A stretch of DNA of 64,000 nucleotides from Eubacterium sp. (GTDB taxonomy: Bacteria; Bacillota; Clostridia; Oscillospirales; Acutalibacteraceae), in the NCBI GenBank assembly GCA_015655975.1, contig DVEP01000035.1, forward strand, positions 1-64,000. The letters are read 5' to 3'. Shown here piece after piece: positions 17,470 to 25,797 of the stretch. Every line of letters begins with the position of its first letter. Within the stretch, counting starts at the first letter, position 1. The notes beneath the pieces are model-generated. The model saw only the letters and a program-made list of their open reading frames with translations. It was not told the origin of the DNA and ran no database searches. A program made the position numbers and the translations under genes.

Positions 17470-17652
17470 ATGAAAAAAATAGCTGTCATTTCTTTAATAA
17501 TTGCAATATTGACACTGCTTGTGCCTATGACCTTAAACTTCGATGTCAAACCGTCGAACGAAAAAAAAGAAAAAACATCTGCCTCGCAGGAGACAGATGA
17601 AAACAAAGAACTTGTAACTATTTTTAACAGTAAAATATCACTCTTTTATTGA
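17470..17652 (+). CDS. 60-aa membrane-anchored peptide, possible remnant of a larger secreted protein
   Basis: Starts MKKIAVISLIIAILTLLVPM, a convincing signal or anchor sequence, followed by 35 polar residues rich in Lys/Glu, then a stop. AGAGG precedes the ATG. It overlaps the end of the germination gene on the opposite strand by 15 bases. The N-terminus resembles that of clostridial SpoIID-like proteins, and the protein stops where a catalytic domain would begin, so a truncated remnant is possible. A genuine small membrane peptide cannot be excluded. Confidence 0.4.
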   Translation: MKKIAVISLIIAILTLLVPMTLNFDVKPSNEKKEKTSASQETDENKELVTIFNSKISLFY

Positions 17653-18774
17653 ATTGTCGTTTATCATAATCACTTCGCAATTTGATTTTACGCTAAACTC
17701 AATGCTTTTCACAAACTCAGTCCAGTTGTCTTTGTGCGTATCATAAAAATCTTTGTCGGCAAGGCTCAGTTTTCTGCCTGTTTGAAATACATCGCAGCCG
17801 TTTTTATAGGCAGCGTTTCCTGCCATGGTACAAAGCGCTTCAATTTTTTTGTTTGTGATTTTTTGAAGTTCGTCTATAACTTTGTCAGAAACATCTGTTA
17901 CAAGACCTTTTTCAACTTCGTTTACAAAATATTTTCCTTTTACCGTAAACTCAACGCAAACTTTTCCGTCTTTTACAAAAACTTTTTGTTTAGGCGACGA
18001 CTCAATCAGTTCTAAACTGACATTGCCGAATTTTTCATCATAAAAACTCAAATCTCCGTCTTTCAATTTGTTTTTGAGAAACATCATTCCCCTTGTTTCT
18101 TCTTCATTCAAAACTTTTACGATTTTATCTTTTGAAAAAACAGCAACGCCTTTTAGTTCACAAACAGATTTTTCATCTTTGCCTCTTGCAGACAGAACAG
18201 GCAAATAAATGTCGTCTGTTTCGTTTGAATAGGCATTTACCAAATCTTTAACGCTGACCTTACAAGTATAGCCTTTTTGAGCAGCGGAATAAATTGATTT
18301 TGAAATACTTTCGGCAGGTACCAAAGCGTCATTTTGAGTGCATTTTATTATATCCGAAGCGTTTTTCTCGGCAAGAGCCAACAAAACATCGCCTCTTGAA
18401 TCAACTGCCCTGAGCAAATAGTCTATATTCTTCTTAAAATCTTCGTTTGCAGTTTCTTTTGACAAGACTACAATTTTATTTTGTCCCAAAAGCATATCTT
18501 TTGACGCTCTTTTAGAGGCTGAAGACACGGCTGAAGTTATATCGTAGCCAAAGCCCGTGATTATATAGGTCAAATTGCCGGACAAACTGTCTGCACCCGA
18601 ATTTTCCCGTATCAAATCAAGTGCCTGAACAGTAACTTTTGTTTTTCCGTTTTCTGTATCTATCCCGACGCCCTGGACTATATCTCTGTTTGATATGCTC
18701 AAATTTGAATTTCTGCATCCGCACATCAACAGGCAGACAATCAAAATCAATGCAATAATCTTAATTTTTTTCAA
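17638..18774 (-). CDS. Ger(x)C family spore germination lipoprotein
   Basis: 378 aa. Lipoprotein signal with lipobox LMCGC near residue 19. NRDIVQGVGIDTENGKTKVT is the GerAC/GerBC N-terminal block, and the C-terminal domain (ISEP-like helices through FVKSIEFSVKSNCEV) completes the family. It is the C subunit of a germinant receptor, anchored to the outer face of the spore inner membrane. TTG start at 18774 after AAAGGAG, overlapping the gerAB stop. Last gene of the A-B-C operon. Confidence 0.9.
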   Translation of the reverse strand: MKKIKIIALILIVCLLMCGCRNSNLSISNRDIVQGVGIDTENGKTKVTVQALDLIRENSGADSLSGNLTYIITGFGYDITSAVSSASKRASKDMLLGQNKIVVLSKETANEDFKKNIDYLLRAVDSRGDVLLALAEKNASDIIKCTQNDALVPAESISKSIYSAAQKGYTCKVSVKDLVNAYSNETDDIYLPVLSARGKDEKSVCELKGVAVFSKDKIVKVLNEEETRGMMFLKNKLKDGDLSFYDEKFGNVSLELIESSPKQKVFVKDGKVCVEFTVKGKYFVNEVEKGLVTDVSDKVIDELQKITNKKIEALCTMAGNAAYKNGCDVFQTGRKLSLADKDFYDTHKDNWTEFVKSIEFSVKSNCEVIMINDNSIKE

Positions 18775-19825
18775 TTTTATTTGCTCCTTTTTTTCTGTTT
18801 AAAACAAAATACACTGTCGGAAGAACAACAGACGCCGTCAAAAACAATAAACAAACAACAAGTTTTGACACCGATGAAAAAACAGATTCATATAAAACCG
18901 AAACAAAAACTGTCAAAGCAAGTAAAGTAAGGGACGATACGGCTACAGCTTGTTTTTTGTTCAGCTTTTCAAAAGAATTTTTTAAACAGTCGTACGACGA
19001 GTACAAGTAAAGCGACGCTTTGAGAAAAATGCAGAAAATCCACGCCGAAATAAACAAAACATCTAACCTTGAAGACTGTGAAACCTTTGTGATTTCAGAC
19101 AACGAGTAGATTGGAAACGGCTGATGATACGCATAGTCACCCAAAGTACCGATTGCCGTAAAATAGACAATAAAAATCGTCAAAACAGCAAAAATTACAG
19201 AGTAAAAAAACGGTTTTTCGGTTTTCCCGTTCACTTTTTTTGACAAAAACAAATAAAGCGGTATTTCGGAGGCGTTACAAGACAATATAAACGCGTCTTT
19301 TAAAATATTTACTCTGCTTTCTTTAAAAAACGGCAAAAAATTATTAAAAGAAAATTCCGAAATATTAACACTTAAAATAACGGTAATTGAAAACAGCAAA
19401 ATCACACAAACAATACTTCCCCACCTTGAAATAGCCTCTATTTCTCTTGAAGCGCCGTAAACTATGCAAAGAATAATGATTACCGAAAAAATTACAGGCG
19501 GAGTTTCCAAATTTAGAACACCCGAAGCAAAGTAGGAAAACCGCATTATATTTACCATAGCGGCAAAGATAAAATAAAAAGAGTAAAACACACTCATAAA
19601 TTTATTATCGAGCAGATTTTTGTTCTGCTTTACACAAAAGAAAATCGGCAGCATAATCAAAATAGTTAGAAAAAGCGAAATTAAAATTGAAAAAATCAAA
19701 TCGCTGGTCATTTTTGTATTAATTACAGACTGAATATATGTCAGTCCTATGATTGTTCTTGAAACAAAAAGCAGTATAAATAAGTTAATCGGTGCGATTT
19801 TGCCTTTTTCATACATTTTTATCAA
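18761..19825 (-). CDS. GerAB/YndE-type germinant receptor permease subunit
   Basis: About 354 aa with ten predicted membrane helices; the start INLFILLFVSRTIIGLTYIQ and the later ISRWGSIVCVILLFS are characteristic of GerAB, an APC-superfamily-like protein that binds germinants. An upstream in-frame GTG at 19834 is part of the GAGGTG ribosome site, so TTG at 19825 is preferred; an ATG at 19816 is the alternative. It overlaps gerAA and gerAC at either end, indicating tight coupling. Confidence 0.9.
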   Translation of the reverse strand: MIKMYEKGKIAPINLFILLFVSRTIIGLTYIQSVINTKMTSDLIFSILISLFLTILIMLPIFFCVKQNKNLLDNKFMSVFYSFYFIFAAMVNIMRFSYFASGVLNLETPPVIFSVIIILCIVYGASREIEAISRWGSIVCVILLFSITVILSVNISEFSFNNFLPFFKESRVNILKDAFILSCNASEIPLYLFLSKKVNGKTEKPFFYSVIFAVLTIFIVYFTAIGTLGDYAYHQPFPIYSLSEITKVSQSSRLDVLFISAWIFCIFLKASLYLYSSYDCLKNSFEKLNKKQAVAVSSLTLLALTVFVSVLYESVFSSVSKLVVCLLFLTASVVLPTVYFVLNRKKGANKIEKN

Positions 19826-21269
19826 TAGAAGCACCTCTTAAATCTTGAATTTTAAAACGATGATTTTTTAATTTTTTCCAACTTGTCCTAAAAATTGAAT
19901 CTGACACACTTTCTTTTGTAAATGGTGAAAACGGTGCAGAATACGGAATTCCGAACGGTCCGACAGAACAAAGATTTACGCCTACAATTCCGGCAAATAA
20001 AATTATTCCGTATATACCTGTTACGCCTCCGATAATGATTGAAAACAATCTTAAAACAGCCGTACTTTCATACAAAGGGTACACAACATAGCTTGAAATG
20101 GCAGTAACTGCAACAACTATCAGAGTAGGGGCGCCTATAAGACCTGCCGAAACAGTCGCCTCGCCTATTACCAAAGCGCCTATAATAGAAATTGCGTGGC
20201 CGATTGTTTTAGGCAATCGCAGTCCCGCCTCGCGCATTACTTCGTACAGCAAAAATGTGAGAACAGACTCATACACAAGCGGAAACGGTGTAATTGCCTC
20301 TGCCGCCGCTATATGATAAACAATTTGAGTGGGTAAAAGTTCAATGTGAAAGGTGCCGATTGCGACATACAATCCCGGCAAAAAAATCGAGGCAAAAAAC
20401 GAAAAATATTTCAAAATTCTTAAAAAACCTGCATAAAAAGGAGGATTGTCATAGTCATCAACAGACTGAAAATTGTCGCTGAATAAATACGGCACATACA
20501 TTACAAACGGAGAACCGTCAACAATTACTGCCACTCTGCCCTCTGACAGTTTTGAACAAAGCGTATCGGGTCTTTCTGTAACGCCGACGCACGAAAAAAA
20601 TGTTTTGACATCTGTGTCGATAAACGGTTGCAGACAGCCATAATCAAGAATTATATCTATGTCTGCATTTTTCAGTCGTTTTTCTACTCCGTCAACTATA
20701 CTTTTTTCTGTTTTATTATCTATATATGCTATAACGACGGGAGTTTTTGTACTTTTGCCGAGTTTAAGTTGCCTGAACTTCAAATGACTTGTTTTCAGTC
20801 TTTTTCTTATAAGCGCTTTATTATCATTCAGGGTTTCCACAAAGGACTCTTTTGCGCCTTTTGTCATAGCCTCATTAGACGGCTCGGAAGTATTTCTTTT
20901 GTTCCAGCCCTGTGTTCCCAAACAAAGAGCCTTGTTGCAGCCGTCTATGATTAGCACAACAAAACCGCTCATTAAAAAATACTTGACTTCGTCAAAAGTT
21001 GTAACTTCGTTTATTTCGGACGCTGCAGCTTTCATTTCTTTTATTTGGCAGAGCAAACTGTCGGCGTTTTTACAGTCAGATTTGAAACTCAAAATAGGGT
21101 TTGCTACTGCTTGAGCTACGGTTTTTGAATCTACCAAACCGTCCATGGCCAAAAGCAAAGCGTTGAAACCGCATATTTTGACTTCTCTTTTCAAAAAATC
21201 TGAACAATCAAAAAAGTCTTTTTCAAAAACACTGTTGTTTTCTTTCAATTCCTTAAATAATTTTTCCAA
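19809..21269 (-). CDS. GerAA-type spore germination protein
   Basis: About 486 aa. The N-terminal cytoplasmic domain (to about residue 230) precedes the GerA membrane core with blocks VERRLKNADIDIILDYG-like, AVIVDGSPFVMYVPYLF and FLRILKYFSFFASIFLPGLY. GEATVSAGLIGAPTLIVVA is the highly conserved helix. It is the A subunit of the germinant receptor. TTG at 21269 follows GGTGAT with good spacing; longer in-frame starts at 21296 (ATG) and 21344 (ATG) lack a ribosome site, and the latter overlaps the divergent gene. Confidence 0.92.
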   Translation of the reverse strand: MEKLFKELKENNSVFEKDFFDCSDFLKREVKICGFNALLLAMDGLVDSKTVAQAVANPILSFKSDCKNADSLLCQIKEMKAAASEINEVTTFDEVKYFLMSGFVVLIIDGCNKALCLGTQGWNKRNTSEPSNEAMTKGAKESFVETLNDNKALIRKRLKTSHLKFRQLKLGKSTKTPVVIAYIDNKTEKSIVDGVEKRLKNADIDIILDYGCLQPFIDTDVKTFFSCVGVTERPDTLCSKLSEGRVAVIVDGSPFVMYVPYLFSDNFQSVDDYDNPPFYAGFLRILKYFSFFASIFLPGLYVAIGTFHIELLPTQIVYHIAAAEAITPFPLVYESVLTFLLYEVMREAGLRLPKTIGHAISIIGALVIGEATVSAGLIGAPTLIVVAVTAISSYVVYPLYESTAVLRLFSIIIGGVTGIYGIILFAGIVGVNLCSVGPFGIPYSAPFSPFTKESVSDSIFRTSWKKLKNHRFKIQDLRGASIDKNV

Positions 21270-21337
21270 TTTTATCACCACTTTATTTTTGTGCATAATG
21301 TCCCGATTTATTCTAAAAATATTGTTGGTGATAATAT

Positions 21338-22003
21338 ATGACAATTACGATTTTGAGAACTTGCATAGTATATGTTTTTATAGTTCTTGCAGTGAAAATA
21401 ATGGGAAAAAGGCAAATAGGTCAACTAAAGCCACACGAATTGATTATTACATTTCTTGTGTCGCAAATTGCCTCGCAACCTTTGCAGGACAATTCAATAC
21501 CTCTTGCAAACTCTATAATGCCGATATTGATATTAGTCAGTTTTGAAATAATTGTTTCAGTTGTATCTATGAAAAGCATTAAATTCAGAGATTTTATTCA
21601 AGGAAAACCGATTTTTGTTATGAAAAACGGAAAAATCAAAGAAAACGAACTCAAAAGAGTGCGAATGACTTTAGACGATTTGGTAGATGCGATACGGCAA
21701 AACAACGCTTTTGACATATCTGAAGTAAACGACGCAGTAATAGAAACAAACGGCTCTGTTTCGGTGTTGAAAAAGACAAAAAAATCTCCGCCTTCAGCAG
21801 AAAATTTTGAAATGACTGTTGAAGACGGCGGAACACCTATTGTAATTGTACTTGACGGAAAACCTATTACAGAATACTTTTCTCAAACAAAAATACCCAA
21901 AGAAAGAATAGAGACAATAGTTAATTCACTTGAAGTCAAAATGAGCCAAATACAACTTTTGACTATTGACAACAACGGCAAACTAAACTTGATAGAAAAA
22001 TAG
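21338..22003 (+). CDS. DUF421 (YetF-like) membrane protein
   Basis: 221 aa. Three N-terminal membrane segments (ILRTCIVYVFIVLAVKIMGK), the family block RQIGQLKPHELIITFLVSQI, then the cytoplasmic DUF421 domain with GKPIFVMKNGKI and RMTLDDLVDAIRQ. The family is common in spore formers and of unproven function; YetF and SpoVA-associated members sit in the spore membrane. GGTGAT lies before the ATG. Divergent from gerAA and followed 11 bases later by a DUF4363 gene. Confidence 0.9.
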   Translation: MTITILRTCIVYVFIVLAVKIMGKRQIGQLKPHELIITFLVSQIASQPLQDNSIPLANSIMPILILVSFEIIVSVVSMKSIKFRDFIQGKPIFVMKNGKIKENELKRVRMTLDDLVDAIRQNNAFDISEVNDAVIETNGSVSVLKKTKKSPPSAENFEMTVEDGGTPIVIVLDGKPITEYFSQTKIPKERIETIVNSLEVKMSQIQLLTIDNNGKLNLIEK

Positions 22004-22014
22004 GAGATTGTTTT

Positions 22015-22395
22015 ATGAAAAGAATTTGGTTCGCGGCAGCGTTTTTGATACTTGCAGTTTCGCTTTGCACTTATGAACAGTTTTTTCTCAATACCTCGTG
22101 TCAAAACGCTGTTTCAGCGACATACGAAATAGAAAAAGAAATTGAAAAAAACGACTTCAAAAAAGCAGAAGAACTTTGCACAGAAGCCGAAAAAAAGTGG
22201 GAAAAAAATTACAATATTTTAAGTATGATGATTGACCACGATGTTTTAAACGGAGAGAAACTCGGTTTTAAAATACTTTTTGACACCATAAAAAACAAAG
22301 ACAGCGAAGAGTCGCTTGAAGCGTTGCGTGAAATACGGAGCAACGCCGAACTCATTGTCTCGTCTTGTGAAATATCTCTAAGCAATATATTTTAA
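22015..22395 (+). CDS. DUF4363 family protein
   Basis: 126 aa. One N-terminal membrane anchor (AAFLILAVSLCTYEQFFL), then a helical, highly charged extracytoplasmic part (KEIEKNDFKKAEELCTEAEK) with paired helices typical of DUF4363. It often sits next to DUF421 genes in sporulating Clostridia, as here. Its function is not established. AGGAG lies before the ATG; a strong terminator follows. Confidence 0.8.
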   Translation: MKRIWFAAAFLILAVSLCTYEQFFLNTSCQNAVSATYEIEKEIEKNDFKKAEELCTEAEKKWEKNYNILSMMIDHDVLNGEKLGFKILFDTIKNKDSEESLEALREIRSNAELIVSSCEISLSNIF

Positions 22396-22411
22396 AATAT
22401 ATAAAAAAACA

Positions 22412-22440
22412 GTGGCAGTGCTTTCGCACTGCCACCTTTT
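22412..22440. terminator. Bidirectional intrinsic terminator
   Basis: Perfect ten-pair stem GTGGCAGTGC/GCACTGCCAC with a TTTC loop, flanked by A-rich and T-rich runs. It ends the DUF421-DUF4363 unit and the secreted-protein unit from the other side. Confidence 0.9.
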
Positions 22441-22443
22441 AGA

Positions 22444-22545
22444 TTAGTCATCTACACCGGGAATTTGGTCAATACTTGTTGTAATAACATCATCTGTTTT
22501 GAATTGTTCTATTTCAAGAACAGGTTTTGTGTATTTTTCTTTCAT
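22444..22545 (-). CDS. 33-aa peptide of unknown function at the end of the secreted-protein unit
   Basis: Begins MKEKYTKPVLEIEQF and ends DQIPGVDD. ATG at 22545 follows GGGAGGT closely, so translation looks real despite the size. It sits 18 bases after the 669-aa secreted protein and directly before a strong terminator. The pattern of a Lys-rich start, K-P-x-x-E, then acidic residues and I-T-T-S resembles short peptides that recur beside exported proteins in gut Firmicutes. I cannot name the family. No cysteine, signal peptide or maturation enzyme nearby supports a modified-peptide role. Confidence 0.6.
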   Translation of the reverse strand: MKEKYTKPVLEIEQFKTDDVITTSIDQIPGVDD

Positions 22546-22562
22546 TGTTTACTACCTCCCGA

Positions 22563-24572
22563 TTATTTCTTATACTCGTATGTCATCATTGAGCCGTAAA
22601 CAACTTTTTCAGTACCTGTAGCATCTTTGATTACTACGAAAGGTCTTGCACAAGCTGTTCCTGTTGCACTTGAAATACCGTAGTTGAGAGACATTTGAGC
22701 GTCTGTGCTCAAAGTATTTGAGTAAGCGGACTTAATTGTACCGCTTTCTGCTTTACTTCCCTTGTCGCCTACTTTTTCAAGTACAAGGTCTGATTCGTTC
22801 ATATTCTTACCATATACAAAACCTGAAGATACGATTGTATCTTTTGCACCGATATGGCGTGTTGCAAGGAACGATACTTTGTATGTCGAACCTTCAATCA
22901 AACTTGCGCTGATTCCTGCAACAGTTGTTCTGTCTTCTGCTGCGTCTGTCTTGTATGTTACGGTTGTATCCGAACCGATGAAGAATGTGAATGATTCGCC
23001 GAATGCCACAGGATCTTTAGAACCGTTGATGTACCAAGATGTAGCGCCCGGTTTTGTTACGGTAATTTCTGTATCATAGAGATACTTACCATCAGGAAGT
23101 TTACCGCAAATAAGTTCTTCGCCGTTCTTAACTTCTGTGAATTTAACTTCAGCATCGCCTGCATCCAAAGTCAAACCTTTTTGAGATTTTTCTACCACAG
23201 CAGTAATTGTAGTTGAAGTTGTCAACTTAGCAATTTCTTCATTTGTAAGTGACCAGCCTTTGAATGTATAGCCGTTGTAGTCAATTCCCTTTGGAATCTG
23301 AATTTCAGCACCGCTTGTAACTTCCTGGCTCGAAATGATATTGTTCCAGTAGTCAAGGAATGTTACTGTAAACTTATCTGTTACATTTGTAATTTCAAAT
23401 ACCGGAACATAGGTAATATCCTGACGAGGTGTTACAGTCAGTGTCGGCTCTGTTGAAACAATTTTACCGTTTACAGACCAACCGACAAATTTAGCACCGT
23501 CATTCGGTACAGCACTTAATGTGTACGGGTCTGTTTTATTGACTGTCAAACCGTCTTTAGGCACAACTTCTTCGTCAAGTTTTACTGTACCCAAGTCGCT
23601 GTATTGAACTGTTACATCGAAACCTTTGCCCCAAATGTAGCCGTTTTCGGAATGCCAGAATTCTCTGATAGGCCAATTCTTGGCAGTTTCATTAGTTGAT
23701 TTGTCCCAATCAAAACCAGGTGCCATATATGCATCGATATTAGCTTGGTTACCCATACTCGGAGTAATGTTACTCTGACAAGCCTTTGGCTGAGTACTAA
23801 CCATTGTTGTATCAAGAGACAATACATCTTCAGGTTTACAGCTTTCTACACAATAGAAACTGTAGCAAACCATCGGGTAGCCATTATATACTAAATCTGA
23901 TGATTCGTCTGTATCCCAGTTGTAGAAGAAGTCTTTCAAATAGAATTCATCATCTGCACAACCTAAATAATAAGCACCGTCATGCATACCAACTGCGCCG
24001 ATTGTGATTTGATTAACACCTTCAACTACAGCACCGCCTACATTCCAAATAAGGTCAGTTTCAGGGTAAATTTCCTGTGCTCTTGTCAAATCATCAAATC
24101 CGCAAAGTTTTGCAGCAAAGTTTGCTGCGGGTGCAGGAGCATCATTTCCTTTACCTTTTACTGCAGGATATGCTTTTGTTTTATCATATTGCCATCTAAG
24201 GTCAACTGCCCACACTGCATCTAAACCTGTAAGATACATCCAACAATAATAATATTTGCCTGCTTCTAATTTATCTACTTTTTGTACACTCTCAAAGTGA
24301 GCTTTTTGGTCGCCTTCAAAAGTCGTACTAAACTTATTTTCTGAAAGACCTTCTGATTTCTTTCCACTATATTCATACCACTCAAGGAAAACTTTAGGTT
24401 GAGCATCGTTTTCGATTGGTGATTTATTAGCTAAATATTGATGATCCTTTTCAAGTTTATCACCATATACATGGGTTCCATCGATTTTAGCTAATGCTGA
24501 TAATGGCAACATTGTAATTATCAGTATAACAGAAAGAATAGCAGAAATAATTCTAACTAACTTTTTACTCAA
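22563..24572 (-). CDS. Secreted 669-aa protein with InlB-type beta repeats
   Basis: Signal peptide (IISAILSVILIITMLPLSAL) ending near residue 29. An N-terminal domain (about 55-260) with LEAGKYYYCWMYLTGLDAVW resembles the N-domain of the neighbouring 376-aa protein. Two bacterial/InlB-B-like repeats follow (AVPNDGAKFVGWSVNGK near 360 and NYNGYTFKGW-type near 430), then a beta-rich C-terminal region with no anchor or dockerin. Start is TTG at 24572 after GGAGGT. No catalytic motif is visible; a binding or structural role outside the cell is likely. Same strand and close spacing as the two dockerin proteins upstream. Confidence 0.8.
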   Translation of the reverse strand: MSKKLVRIISAILSVILIITMLPLSALAKIDGTHVYGDKLEKDHQYLANKSPIENDAQPKVFLEWYEYSGKKSEGLSENKFSTTFEGDQKAHFESVQKVDKLEAGKYYYCWMYLTGLDAVWAVDLRWQYDKTKAYPAVKGKGNDAPAPAANFAAKLCGFDDLTRAQEIYPETDLIWNVGGAVVEGVNQITIGAVGMHDGAYYLGCADDEFYLKDFFYNWDTDESSDLVYNGYPMVCYSFYCVESCKPEDVLSLDTTMVSTQPKACQSNITPSMGNQANIDAYMAPGFDWDKSTNETAKNWPIREFWHSENGYIWGKGFDVTVQYSDLGTVKLDEEVVPKDGLTVNKTDPYTLSAVPNDGAKFVGWSVNGKIVSTEPTLTVTPRQDITYVPVFEITNVTDKFTVTFLDYWNNIISSQEVTSGAEIQIPKGIDYNGYTFKGWSLTNEEIAKLTTSTTITAVVEKSQKGLTLDAGDAEVKFTEVKNGEELICGKLPDGKYLYDTEITVTKPGATSWYINGSKDPVAFGESFTFFIGSDTTVTYKTDAAEDRTTVAGISASLIEGSTYKVSFLATRHIGAKDTIVSSGFVYGKNMNESDLVLEKVGDKGSKAESGTIKSAYSNTLSTDAQMSLNYGISSATGTACARPFVVIKDATGTEKVVYGSMMTYEYKK

Positions 24573-24602
24573 ACTTTTACCTCCGTTCGTTATAATTATT
24601 AT

Positions 24603-25733
24603 TTAGAAAATAACTAAATCATCATAATTAAAAATGTTTTTGGCAAAATCATTAACTATATTTAAATCCAAACTTGAAATATGATTATTCCCATCCAAAT
24701 CACAATAATAATATTTATCATAACTGTTATTTAAAGATAATGCATTATTTGCAATTTGTAAATCTGAACTTGATATAACACTGTTTCTATCAAAATCGCA
24801 TGCACAAATCGGAACATCACTTTCATAGTTAATATCAGAATTTGTTACTTCCACAATTACATTTCTTGTGATTCCGTAATCATAAGTTATTTCCGCAGTA
24901 TATTTACCTTGCGGAACATTATTTAATGTAAACTTGCCTGTTGCGTCTGTAAATGCGTACAAGCCGTTTTCAAGAGTTATTTTTGCGTTATTTACAGGTA
25001 CTCCGTTTGACTCGCCCGATGTACTTGACATTACTGTAACTCTTGCAGTTACATTGAATGTTTTTGTAAGTTCGGGAGAAACATCGCACTCCATCGGGTA
25101 AAGAACAGCGCCTTCTATTGCATCAGAAGCGTTGACATCCAAACAGTAGCAATCAAAATCGCCGAGTGCATAGTCTGTTTGCAAAAATGTTAAATTCGGA
25201 CTTTTTTCAACTGAAAAAATTTTCTCTGCATCGCAGGCAGTTTTTACATTTATGAAAAACTGCAACACTTTAACACTTTTTGAATCGACTGTTGTATAAC
25301 TTTCTCGATTGGAAGAAAGGAAACCACACTCTATACTGTTAGAAAACAGACTGACCAATGCAACATCAAACCCATCAGGGTAAGAATTTGTCAAGTCCGC
25401 AATTTGCTTCGGAGATTTTTCGCTCCATACATTGTCAACAAAACTTCCTATAGACGCATATGTTGTGTCGAGTTCTGCCGACAACTGTAATTGAGAAATA
25501 CTGTCAACACCGCTGAGCATTACAGAAACAGCATAGTAGCCGGGGTGCAGATTGTTTCCGTCCGCAACTTCGCTTTTTATCTCGTTTCCGTTATATTCAT
25601 TGTAAACAAACTCTATTTTCGGCTTTTCTTTACCAAAATTTTCTTTGCTTGCATACGCAGGAAATGTGCAACAAGTAAGTACAACCGCTAACGAAAGTAC
25701 AACCAAAGCTACTTTTTTATAAAATTTTACCAT
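24603..25733 (-). CDS. Secreted dockerin protein, 376 aa
   Basis: Signal peptide (VLSLAVVLTCCTFPAYA). Residues about 35-225 form a beta-rich domain (LHPGYYAVSVMLSGVDSISQ) with a cohesin/Ig-like pattern. About 228-310 is a carboxypeptidase-regulatory-like domain (VPVNNAKITLENG, then NVPQGKYTAEITYDYG). The C-terminus has two dockerin-type calcium loops, CDFDRNSVISSSDL and CDLDGNNHISSLDL, each with D-x-D-x-N/D and a terminal Asp. It should bind a cohesin on a scaffoldin encoded elsewhere. ATG follows GGAGG by five bases. Confidence 0.85.
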   Translation of the reverse strand: MVKFYKKVALVVLSLAVVLTCCTFPAYASKENFGKEKPKIEFVYNEYNGNEIKSEVADGNNLHPGYYAVSVMLSGVDSISQLQLSAELDTTYASIGSFVDNVWSEKSPKQIADLTNSYPDGFDVALVSLFSNSIECGFLSSNRESYTTVDSKSVKVLQFFINVKTACDAEKIFSVEKSPNLTFLQTDYALGDFDCYCLDVNASDAIEGAVLYPMECDVSPELTKTFNVTARVTVMSSTSGESNGVPVNNAKITLENGLYAFTDATGKFTLNNVPQGKYTAEITYDYGITRNVIVEVTNSDINYESDVPICACDFDRNSVISSSDLQIANNALSLNNSYDKYYYCDLDGNNHISSLDLNIVNDFAKNIFNYDDLVIF

Positions 25734-25754
25734 ATTGACCTCCGTTCTCGATAA

Positions 25755-25787
25755 GCGTAACTGCGAATTTATGATTCGCAGTTACGC
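25755..25787. repeat. Perfect inverted repeat between the two dockerin genes
   Basis: Thirteen-pair perfect stem (GCGTAACTGCGAA at 25755-25767, TTCGCAGTTACGC at 25775-25787) and a seven-base loop. No U-run follows on either strand, so it is more likely an mRNA-stability or processing element than a terminator. Confidence 0.7.
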
Positions 25788-25797
25788 GATTAAATAA

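Noticed and set aside
24603..25200. Calling the N-domain of the 376-aa protein a cohesin
   Set aside because: Only the general beta-sandwich pattern is visible; no specific cohesin signature can be confirmed by eye.
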